From the NCBI GenBank assembly GCA_963580455.1, contig OY756968.1, forward strand, positions 24,769,996 through 24,833,995: a stretch of DNA of 64,000 nt, given 5' to 3'. Below are positions 1-11,000 of the stretch, piece after piece; positions within the stretch are counted from its first letter, which is position 1; each line of letters begins with the position of its first letter. The notes beneath the pieces were generated by a model, which made no database searches, was not told the origin of the DNA, and saw only the letters and a list, made by a program, of their open reading frames with translations. A program made the translations under genes and the position numbers. Origin of the DNA: Euonymus europaeus. Lineage: Eukaryota > Streptophyta > Magnoliopsida > Celastrales > Celastraceae.

Positions 1-48
1 TAGGTCTCGTTTCACCTAGTTAGCCGCGAAATGTGGTTTCTTTACGTA

Positions 49-70
49 AACGGTTTTATGAATATCCGTT
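49..70. repeat. Short dyad AACGG-N12-CCGTT
   Basis: Monomer positions 49-53 (AACGG) and 66-70 (CCGTT) are perfect reverse complements around a 12-base AT-rich spacer (TTTTATGAATAT). The palindrome TACGTA lies just upstream at 43-48. The dyad is intact in many units. It is broken in the recurrent variants GACGG (domain A), AACAG and AACTG (domain B), and CTGTT, TCGTT or CCGTC on the right side. I see no consistent compensating pair, so evidence for selection on the stem is weak. It could be a protein-binding dyad or chance. Confidence 0.6.
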
Positions 71-75
71 GACTC

Positions 76-166
76 CGAGTTCTGAATTCGGTGATTTTTA
101 GCTTGATTTCACACTACTTTTCGAGCTCTACAATCCCGGCATTTCGGATTTTGATTTCAGAACTCG
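76..166. repeat. Inverted repeat within each monomer (14-bp arms)
   Basis: The left arm CGAGTTCTGAATTC (76-89) is the reverse complement of the right arm GATTTCAGAACTCG (153-166) except for one central position. Eleven consecutive pairs are perfect (CGAGTTCTGAA with TTCAGAACTCG). The loop is 63 bp within a unit. The right arm can also pair with the left arm of the next unit across about 82 bp, so an array could form alternating stems. Both arms are among the best-conserved parts of the monomer. Dyad symmetry that can extrude as cruciforms has been proposed as a feature of centromeric satellites lacking CENP-B sites; whether it applies here is inference. Some variants weaken the left arm, for example CGACTTCTG and CCAATTTCTG in domain B. 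Confidence 0.85.
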
Positions 167-2076
167 TGGCTAGTAGGTCTCGTTTCACCTAGTTAGCCGC
201 GAAATGTGGTTTCTTTACGTAAACGGTTTTATGAATATCCGTTGACTCCGAGTTCTGAATTCGATGATTTTTAGCTTGATTTCACACTACTTTTTGAGCT
301 CTACAATCCTGGCTTTTCAGATTTTGATTTCAGAACTCGTGGCTAGTAGGTCTCGTTTCACCTAGTTAGCCGCGAAATGTGGTTTCTTTACGTAAACGGT
401 TTTATGAATATTCGTTGACTCCGAGTTCTGAATTCGGTGATTTTTAGCTTGATTTCACACTACATTTCGAGCTCTACAATCCTGGCGTTTCGGATTTTGA
501 TTTCAGAACTCGTGGCTTGTAGGTCTCGTTTCACCTAGTTAGCCGCGAAATGTGGTTTCTTTATGTAGACGGTTTTATGAATATCCGTTGACTCCGAGTT
601 CTGAATTCGGTGATTTTTAGCTTGATTTCACACTACTTTTCGAGCTCTACAATCCTGGCATTTCGGATTTTTATTTCAGAACTCGTGGCTAGTAGGTCTC
701 GTTTCACCTAGTTAGCCCCGAAATGTGGTTTCTTTATGTAAACGGTTTTATGAATATCTGTTGACTCCGAGTTCTGAATTCGGTCATTTTTAGCTTGATT
801 TCACACTAGTTTTCGAGCTCTACAATCCTGGTGTTTCGGATTTTGATTTCAGAACTCGTGGCTTGTTCGACTTGTTTCACCTAGTTAGCCGCGAAATGTG
901 ATTTCTTTACGTAAACGGTTTTATGAATATCCGTTGACTCCGAGTTCTGAATTCGGTGATTTTTAGCTTGATTTCACACTACATTTCGAGCTCTACAATC
1001 CTGGCGTTTCGGATTTTGATTTCAGAACTCGTGGCTTGTAGGTCTCGTTTCCCCTAGTTAGCCGCGAAATGTGGTTTCTTTATGTAGACGGTTTTATGAA
1101 TATCCGTTGACTCCGAGTTCTGAATTCGGTGATTTTTAGCTTGATTTCACACTACTTTTCGAGCTCTACAATCCTGGCATTTCGGATTTTTATTTCAGAA
1201 CTCGTGGCTAGTAGGTCTCGTTTCACCTAGTTAGCCCCGAAATGTGGTTTCTTTATGTAAACGGTTTTATGAATATCTGTTGACTCCGAGTTCTGAATTC
1301 GGTCATTTTTAGCTTGATTTCACACTACGTTTTGATCTCTACAATCCTGGTGTTTCGGATTTTGATTTCAGAACTCGTGGCTAGTAGGTCTCGTTTCACC
1401 TAGTTAGCCGCGAAATGTGGTTTCTTTACGTAAACGGTTTTATGAATATCCGTTGACTCCGAGTTCTGAATTCGGTGATTTTTAGCTTGATTTCACACTA
1501 CATCTCGAGCTCTACAATCCTGGCGTTTCGGATTTTGATTTCAGAACTCGTGGCTAGTAGGTCTCGTTTCAACTAGTTAGCCGCGAAATGTGGTTTCTTT
1601 ACGTAAACGGTTTTATGAATATTCGTTAACTCCGAGTTCTGAATTCGGTGATTTTTAGCTTGATTTCACACTACTTTTCGAGTTCTACAATCTTGGCGTT
1701 TCGGATTTTGATTTCAGAACTCGTGGCCTGTAGGTCTCGTTTCACCTAGTTAGCCGCGAAATGTGGTTTCTTTATGTAGACGGTTTTATGAATATCCGTT
1801 GACTCCGAGTTCTGAATTCGGTGATTTTTAGCTTGATTTCACACTACTTTTCGGGCTCTACAATCCTGGCATTTCGGATTTTTATTTCAGAACTCGTGGC
1901 TAGTAGGTCTCGTTTCACCTAGTTAGCCCTGAAATGTGGTTTCTTTATGTAAACGGTTTTATGAATATCTGTTGACTCCGAGTTCTGAATTCGGTCATTT
2001 TTAGCTTGATTTCACACTAATTTTCGAGCTCTACAATCCTGGTGTTTCGGATTTTGATTTCAGAACTCGTGGCTAG

Positions 2077-5000
2077 TAGGTCTCGTTTCACCTAGTTAGC
2101 CGCGAAATGTGGTTTCTTTACGTAAACGGTTTTATGAATATCCGTTGACTCCGAGTTCTGAATTCGGTGATTTTTAGCTTGATTTCACACTACTTTTCGA
2201 GCTCTACAATCCCGGCATTTCGGATTTTGATTTCAGAACTCGTGGCTAGTAGGTCTCGTTTCACCTAGTTAGCCGCGAAATGTGGTTTCTTTACGTAAAC
2301 GGTTTTATGAATATCCGTTGACTCCGAGTTCTGAATTCGGTGATTTTTAGCTTGATTTCACACTACTTTTTGAGCTCTACAATCCTGGCTTTTCAGATTT
2401 TGATTTCAGAACTCGTGGCTAGTAGGTCTCGTTTCACCTAGTTAGCCGCGAAATGTGGTTTCTTTACGTAAACGGTTTTATGAATATTCGTTGACTCCGA
2501 GTTCTGAATTCGGTGATTTTTAGCTTGATTTCACACTACATTTCGAGCTCTACAATCCTGGCGTTTCGGATTTTGATTTCAGAACTCGTGGCTTGTAGGT
2601 CTCGTTTCACCTAGTTAGCCGCGAAATGTGGTTTCTTTATGTAGACGGTTTTATGAATATCCGTTGACTCCGAGTTCTGAATTCGGTGATTTTTAGCTTG
2701 ATTTCACACTACTTTTCGAGCTCTACAATCCTGGCATTTCGGATTTTTATTTCAGAACTCGTGGCTAGTAGGTCTCGTTTCACCTAGTTAGCCCCGAAAT
2801 GTGGTTTCTTTATGTAAACGGTTTTATGAATATCTGTTGACTCCGAGTTCTGAATTCGGTCATTTTTAGCTTGATTTCACACTAGTTTTCGAGCTCTACA
2901 ATCCTGGTGTTTCGGATTTTGATTTCAGAACTCGTGGCTTGTTCGACTTGTTTCACCTAGTTAGCCGCGAAATGTGGTTTCTTTACGTAAACGGTTTTAT
3001 GAATATCCGTTGACTCCGAGTTCTGAATTCGGTGATTTTTAGCTTGATTTCACACTACATTTCGAGCTCTACAATCCTGGCGTTTCGGATTTTGATTTCA
3101 GAACTCGTGGCTTGTAGGTCTCGTTTCCCCTAGTTAGCCGCGAAATGTGGTTTCTTTATGTAGACGGTTTTATGAATATCCGTTGACTCCGAGTTCTGAA
3201 TTCGGTGATTTTTAGCTTGATTTCACACTACTTTTCGAGCTCTACAATCCTGGCATTTCGGATTTTTATTTCAGAACTCGTGGCTAGTAGGTCTCGTTTC
3301 ACCTAGTTAGCCCCGAAATGTGGTTTCTTTATGTAAACGGTTTTATGAATATCTGTTGACTCCGAGTTCTGAATTCGGTCATTTTTAGCTTGATTTCACA
3401 CTAATTTTTGAGCTCTACAATCCTGGTGTTTCGGATTTTGATTTCAGAACTCGTGGCTAGTAGGTCTCGTTTCACCTAGTTAGCCGCGAAATGTGGTTTC
3501 TTTACGTAAACGGTTTTATGAATATCCGTTGACTCCGAGTTCTGAATTCGGTGATTTTTAGCTTGATTTCACACTACTTTTCGAGCTCTACAATCCTGGA
3601 ATTTCGGATTTTTATTTCGGAACTCGTGGCTAGTAGGTCTCGTTTCACCTAGTTAGCCCCGAAATGTGGTTTCTTTATGTAAACGGTTTTATGAATATCT
3701 GTTGACTCCGAGTTCTGAATTCGGTCATTTTTAGCTTGATTTCACACTAATTTTTGAGCTCTACAATCCTGGTGTTTCGGATTTTGATTTCAGAACTCGT
3801 GGCTAGTAGGTCTCGTTTCACCTAGTTAGCCGCGAAATGTGGTTTCTTTACGTAAACGGTTTTATGAATATCCGTTGACTCCGAGTTCTGAATTCGGTGA
3901 TTTTTAGCTTGATTTCACACTACTTTTCGAGCTCTACAATCCCGGCGTTTCGGATTTTGATTTCAGAACTCGTGGCTAGTAGGTCTCGTTTCAACTAGTT
4001 AGCCGCGAAATGTGGTTTCTTTACGTAAACGGTTTTATGAATATCCGTTGACTCCGAGTTCTGAATTCGGTGATTTTTAGCTTGATTTCACACTACTTTT
4101 TGAGCTCTACAATCCTGGCGTTTCAGATTTTGATTTCAGAACTCGTGGCTAGTAGGCCTCGTTTCACCTAGTTAGCCGCGAAATGTGTATTCTTTACGTA
4201 AACGGTTTTATGAATATTCGTTGACTCCGAGTTCTGAATTCGGTGATTTTTAGCTTGATTTCACACTACGTTTTGAGCTCTACAATCCTGGCGTTTCAGA
4301 TTTTTATTTCAGAACTCGTGGCTAGTAGGTCTCGTTTCACCTAGTTAGCCGCGAAATGTGGTTTCTTTACGTAAACGGTTTTATGAATATCCGTTGACTC
4401 CGAGTTCTGAATTCGGTGATTTTTAGCTTGATTTCACACTACATTTCGAGCTCTACAATCCTGGCGTTTCGGATTTTGATTTCAGAACTCGTGGCTAGTA
4501 GGTCTCGTTTCACCTAGTTAGCCGCGAAATGTGGTTTCTTTATGTAGACGGTTTTATGAATATCCGTTGACTCCGAGTTCTGAATTCGGTAATTTTTAGC
4601 TTGATTTCACACTACTTTTCGAGCTCTACAATCCTGGCATTTCGGATTTTTATTTCAGAACTCGTGGCTAGTAGGTCTCGTTTCACCTAGTTAGCCCCGA
4701 AATGTGGTATCTTTATGTAAACGGTTTTATGAATATCCGTTGACTCCGAGTTCTGAATTCGGTGATTTTTAGCTTGATTTCACATTACTTTTCGAGCTCT
4801 ACAATTCTGGCCTTTCGGATTTTGATTTCAGAACTCGTTGCTAGTAGGTCTCGTTTCACCTAGTTAGCCGCGAAATGTGGTTTCTTTATGTAGACGGTTT
4901 TATGAATATCCGTTGACTCCGAGTTCTGAATTCGGTGATTTTTAGCTTGATTTCACACTACTTTTCGAGCTCTACAATCCTGGCATTTCGGATTTTTATT

Positions 5001-8000
5001 TCAGAACTCGTGGCTAGTAGGTCTCGTTTCACCTAGTTAGCCCCGAAATGTGGTTTCTTTATGTAAACGGTTTTATGAATATCTGTTGACTCCGAGTTCT
5101 GAATTCGGTCATTTTTAGCTTGATTTCACACTAATTTCCGAGCTCTACAATCCTGGTGTTTCGGATTTTGATTTCAGAGCTCGTGGCTAGTAGGTCTCGT
5201 TTCACTTAGTTAGCCGCGAAATGTGGTTTCTTTACGTAAACGGTTTTATGAATATCCGTTGACTCCGAGTTCTGAATTCGGTGATTTTTAGCTTGATTTC
5301 ACACTACTTTTCGAGCTCTACAATCCCGGCATTTCGGATTTTGATTTCAGAACTCGTGGCTAGTAGGTCTCGTTTCACCTAGTTAGCCGCGAAATGTGGT
5401 TTCTTTACGTAAACGGTTTTATGAATATCCGTTGACTCCGAGTTCTGAATTCGGTGATTTTTAGCTTGATTTCACACTACTTTTTGAGCTCTACAATCCT
5501 GGCGTTTCAGATTTTGATTTCAGAACTCGTGGCTAGTAGGTCTCGTTTCACCTAGTTAGCCGCGAAATGTGGTTTCTTTACGTAAATGGTTTTATGAATA
5601 TTCGTTGACTCCGAGTTCTGAATTCGGTGATTTTTAGCTTGATTTCACACTACGTTTTGAGCTCTACAATCCTGGTGTTTCGGATTTTGATTTCAGAACT
5701 CGTGGCTTGTAGGTCTCGTTTCACCTAGTTAGCCGCGAAATGTGGTTTCTTTATGTAGACGGTTTTATGAATATCCGTTGACTCCGAGTTCTGAATTCGG
5801 TGATTTTTAGCTTGATTTCACACTACATTTCGAGCTCTACAATCCTGGCGTTTCGGATTTTGATTTCAGAACTCGTGGCTTGTAGGTCTCGTTTCACCTA
5901 GTTAGCCGCGAAATGTGGTTTCTTTATGTAGACGGTTTTATGAATATCCGTTGACTCCGAGTTCTGAATTCGGTGATTTTTAGCTTGATTTCACACTACT
6001 TTTTGAGCTCTACAATCCTGGCATTTCGGATTTTTATTTTAGAACTCGTGGCTAGTAGGTCTCGTTTCACCTAGTTAGCCCCGAAATGTGGTTTCTTTAT
6101 GTAAACGGTTTTATGAATATCTGTTGACTCCGAGTTCTGAATTCGGTCATTTTTAGCTTGATTTCACACTAGTTTTCGAGCTCTACAATCCTGGTGTTTC
6201 GGATTTTGATTTCAGAACTCGTGGCTACTTCGTCTTGTTTCACCTAGTTAACCGCGAAATGTGGTTTCTTTACGTAAACGGTTTTATGAATATCCGTTGA
6301 CTCCGAGTTCTGAATTCTGTGATTTTTAGCTTGATTTCACACTACATTTCGAGCTCTACAATCCTGGCGTTTCGGATTTTGATTTCAGAACTCGTGGCTT
6401 GTAGGTCTCGTTTCACCTAGTTAGCCGCGAAATGTGGTTTCTTTATGTAGACGGTTTTATGAATATCCGTTGACTCCGAGTTCTGAATTCGGTGATTTTT
6501 AGCTTGATTTCACACTACTTTTCGAGCTCTACAATCCTGGCATTTCGGATTTTTATTTCAGAACTCGTGGCTAGTAGGTCTCGTTTCACCTAGTTAGCCC
6601 CGAAATGTGGTTTCTTTATGTAAACGGTTTTATGAATATCTGTTGACTCCGAGTTCTGAATTCGGTCATTTTTAGCTTGATTTCACACTAATTTTCGAGC
6701 TCTACAATCCTGGTGTTTCGGATTTTGATTTCAGAACTCGTGGCTAGTAGGTCTCGTTTCACCTAGTTAGCCGCGAAATGTGGTTTCTTTACGTAAACGG
6801 TTTTAGGAATATCCGTTGACTCCGAGTTCTGAATTCGGTGATTTTTAGCTTGATATCACACTACTTTTCGAGCTCTACAATCCCGGGGTTTCGGATTTTG
6901 ATTTCAGAACTCGTGGCTAGTAGGTCTCGTTTCACCTAGTTAGCCGCGAAATGTGGTTTCTTTACGTAAACGGTTTTATGAATATCCGTTGACTCTGTGT
7001 TCTGAATTCGGTGATTTTTAGCTTGATTTCACACTACTTTTTGAGCTCTACAATCCTAGCGTTTCAGATTTTGATTTCAGAACTCGTGGCTAGTAGGTCT
7101 CGTTTCACCTAGTTAGCCGCGAAATGTGTATTCTTTACGTAAACGGTTTTATGAATATTCGTTGACTCCGAGTTCTGAATTCGGTGATTTTTAGCTTGAT
7201 TTCACACTACGTTTTGAGCCCTACAATCCTGGCGTTTCAGATTTTTATTTCAGAACTCGTGGCTAGTAGGTCTCGTTTCACCTAGTTAGCCGCGAAATGT
7301 GGTTTCTTTACGTAAACTGTTTTATGAATATCCGTTGACTCCGAGTTCTGAATTCGGTGATTTTTAGCTTGATTTCACACTACATTTCGAGCTCTACAAT
7401 CCTGGCGTTTCGGATTTTGATTTCAGAACTCGTGGCTAGTAGGTCTCGTTTCACCTAGTTAGCCGCGAAATGTGGTTTCTTTACGTAAACGGTTTTATGA
7501 ATATCCGTTGACTCCGAGTTCTGAATTCGGTGATTTTTAGCTTGATTTCACACTACATTTCGAGCTCTACAATCCTGGCGTTTCGGATTTTGATTTCAGA
7601 ACTCGTGGCTAGTAGGTCTCGTTTCACCTAGTTAGCCGCGAAATGTGGTTTCTTTATGTAGACGGTTTTATGAATATCCGTTGACTCCGAGTTCTGAATT
7701 CGGTGATTTTTAGCTTGATTTCACACTACTTTTCGAGCTCTACAATCCTGGCATTTCGGATTTTTATTTCAGAACTCGTGGCTAGTAGGTCTCGTTTCAC
7801 CTAGTTAGCCCCGAAATGTGGTATCTTTATGTAAACGGTTTTATGAATATCCGTTGACTCCGAGTTCTGAATTCGGTGATTTTTAGCTTGATTTCACATT
7901 ACTTTTCGAGCTCTACAATTCTGGCCTTTCGGATTTTGATTTCAGAACTCGTTGCTAGTAGGTCTCGTTTCACCTAGTTAGCCGCGAAATGTGGTTTCTT

Positions 8001-11000
8001 TATGTAGACGGTTTTATGAATATCCGTTGACTCCGAGTTCTGAATTCGGTGATTTTTAGCTTGATTTCACACTACTTTTCGAGCTCTACAATCCTGGCAT
8101 TTCGGATTTTTATTTCAGAACTCGTGGCTAGTAGGTCTCGTTTCACCTAGTTAGCCCCGAAATGTGGTTTCTTTATGTAAACGGTTTTATGAATATCTGT
8201 TGACTCCGAGTTCTGAATTCGGTCATTTTTAGCTTGATTTCACACTAATTTCCGAGCTCTACAATCCTGGTGTTTCGGATTTTGATTTCAGAGCTCGTGG
8301 CTAGTAGGTCTCGTTTCACTTAGTTAGCCGCGAAATGTGGTTTCTTTACGTAAACGGTTTTATGAATATCCGTTGACTCCGAGTTCTGAATTCGGTGATT
8401 TTTAGCTTGATTTCACACTACTTTTCGAGCTCTACAATCCCGGGGTTTCGGATTTTGATTTCAGAACTCGTGCCTAGTAGGTCTCGTTTCACCTAGTTAG
8501 CCGCGAAATGTGGTTTCTTTACGTAAACGGTTTTATGAATATCCGTTGACTCCGAGTTCTGAATTCGGTGATTTTTAGCTTGATTTCACACTACTTTTTG
8601 AGCTCTACAATCCTGGCGTTTAAGATTTTGATTTCAGAACTCGTGGCTAGTAGGTCTCGTTTCACCTAGTTAGCCGCGAAATGTGGTTTCTTTACGTAAA
8701 TGGTTTTATGAATATTCGTTGACTCCGAGTTCTGAATTCGGTGATTTTTAGCTTGATTTCACACTACGTTTTGAGCTCTACAATCCTGGCGTTTCGGATT
8801 TTGATTTCAGAACTCGTGGCTTGTAGGTCTCGTTTCACCTAGTTAGCCGCGAAATGTGGTTTCTTTATGTAGACGGTTTTATGAATATCCGTTGACTCCG
8901 AGTTCTGAATTCGGTGATTTTTAGCTTGATTTCACACTACTTTTCGAGCTCTACAATCCTGGCATTTCGGATTTTTATTTCAGAACTCGTGGCTAGTAGG
9001 TCTCGTTTCACCTAGTTAGCCCCGAAATGTGGTTTCTTTATGTAAACGGTTTTATGAATATCTGTTGACTCCGATTTCTGAATTCGGTGATTTTTAGCTT
9101 GATTTCACACTACGTTTTGAGCTCTACAATCCTGGCGTTTCGGATTTTGATTTCATAACTCGTGGCTTGTAGGTCTCGTTTCACCTAGTTAGCCGCGAAA
9201 TGTGGTTTCTTTATGTAGACGGTTTTATGAATATCCGTTGACTCCGAGTTCTGAATTCGGTGATTTTTAGCTTGATTTCACACTACATTTCGAGCTCTAC
9301 AATCCTGGCGTTTCGGATTTTGATTTCAGAACTCGTGGCTTGTAGGTCTCGTTTCACCTAGTTAGCCGCGAAATGTGGTTTCTTTATGTAGACGGTTTTA
9401 TGAATATCCGTTTACTCCGAGTTCTGAATTCGGTGATTTTTAGCTTGATTTCACACTACTTTTCGAGCTCTACAATCCTGGCATTTCGGATTTTTATTTC
9501 AGAACTCGTGGCTAGTAGGTCTCGTTTCACCTAGTTAGCCGCGAAATGTGGTTTCTTTATGTAAACGGTTTTATGAATATCTGTTGACTCCGAGTTCTGA
9601 ATTCGGTCATTTTTAGCTTGATTTCACACTAGTTTTCGAGCTCTACAATCCTGGTGTTTCGGATTTTGATTTCAGAACTCGTGGCTAGTTCGTCTTGTTT
9701 CACCTAGTTAACCGCGAAATGTGGTTTCTTTACGTAAACGGTTTTATGAATATCCGTTGACTCCGAGTTCTGAATTCGGTGATTTTTAGCTTGATTTCAC
9801 ACTACATTTCGAGCTCTACAATCCTGGCGTTTCGGATTTTGATTTCAGAACTCGTGGCTTGTAGGTCTCGTTTCACCTAGTTAGCCGCGAAATGTGGTTT
9901 CTTTATGTAGACGGTTTTATGAATATCCGTTGACTCCGAGTTCTGAATTCGGTGATTTTTAGCTTGATTTCACACTACTTTTCGAGCTCTACAATCCTGG
10001 CATTTCGGATTTTTATTTCAGAACTCGTGGCTAGTAGGTCTCGTTTCACCTAGTTAGCCCCGAAATGTGGTTTCTTTATGTAAACGGTTTTATGAATATC
10101 TGTTGACTCCGAGTTCTGAATTCGGTCATTTTTAGCTTGATTTCACACTAATTTTCGAGCTCTACAATCCTGGTGTTTCGGATTTTGATTTCAGAACTCG
10201 TGGCTAGTAGGTCTCGTTTCACCTAGTTAGCCGCGAAATGTGGTTTCTTTACGTAAACGGTTTTATGAATATCCGTTGACTCTGAGTTCTGAATTCGGTG
10301 ATTTTTAGCTTGATTTCACACTACTTTTTGAGCTCTACAATCCTGGCGTTTCAGATTTTTATTTCAGAACTCGTGGCTAGTAGGTCTCGTTTCACCTAGT
10401 TAGCCGCGAAATGTGTATTCTTTACGTAAACGGTTTTATGAATATCCGTTGACTCCGAGTTCTGAATTCGGTGATTTTTAGCTTGATTTCACACTACTTT
10501 TCGAGCTCTACAATCCCGGCGTTTCGGATTTTGATTTCAGAACTCGTGGCTAGTAGGTCTCGTTTCACCTAGTTAGCCGCGAAATGTGGTTTCTTTACGT
10601 AAACGGTTTTATGAATATCCGTTGACTCTGAGTTCTGAATTCGGTGATTTTTAGCTTGATTTCACACTACTTTTTGAGCTCTACAATCCTGGCGTTTCAG
10701 ATTTTGATTTCAGAACTCGTGGCTAGTAGGTCTCGTTTCACCTAGTTAGCCGCGAAATGTGTATTCTTTACGTAAACGGTTTTATGAATATTCGTTGACT
10801 CCGAGTTCTGAATTCGGTGATTTTTAGCTTGATTTCACACTACGTTTTGAGCTCTACAATCCTGGCGTTTCAGATTTTTATTTCAGAACTCGTGGCTAGT
10901 AGGTCTCGTTTCACCTAGTTAGCCGCGAAATGTGGTTCCTTTACGTAAACAGTTTTATGAATATCCGTTGACTCCGAGTTCTGAATTCGGTGATTTTTAG

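Larger units (their letters stand above)
1..173. repeat. Reference monomer with internal map
   Basis: This first unit serves as coordinate frame for all the others. Conserved blocks are 10-24 (GTTTCACCTAGTTAG), 28-36 (GAAATGTGG), 71-89 (GACTCC to the EcoRI site), 98-117 (TAGCTTGATTTCACACTA region), 123-135 (SacI site and CTACAATCC) and 147-169 (GATTTTGATTTCAGAACTCGTGG region). The variable positions used to type monomers are 2-10, 24-29 (CCGCG, CCCCG or CCGTC), 44-53 (ACGTAAACGG, ATGTAAACGG or ATGTAGACGG), 65-70, 76-80, 91-95, 117-122 and 133-148. GAATTC lies at 84-89 and GAGCTC at 123-128. Most units carry both sites, so EcoRI or SacI digestion would give a ladder of 173-bp steps. Confidence 0.95.
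1..3396. repeat. 12-monomer block duplication (2,076-bp offset)
   Basis: Bases 1 to about 1,320 recur at 2,077 to about 3,396, exactly 12 monomers away. Shared private variants include CCCGGCATTTCGG in the first unit, TGGCTTTTCAG in the second, ATTCGTTGACTCC in the third, the odd unit start CTTGTTCGACTTG (about 862 and 2,938) and CGTTTCCCC (about 1,047 and 3,123). The match ends where 1,327 reads CTACGTTTTGATC and its partner at about 3,403 reads CTAATTTTTGAGC. The bases between are related monomers in another order. Confidence 0.85.

Noticed and set aside
1..173. CENP-B box
   Set aside because: I tested every TTCG on both strands of the consensus against the core TTCG-N4-A-NN-CGGG; none fits.
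861..885. Possible insertion at the odd unit starts (TTCGACTTG, TTCGTCTTG)
   Set aside because: These unit starts have the normal length; they are substitution variants of GTAGGTCTCG shared by several units, not insertions.
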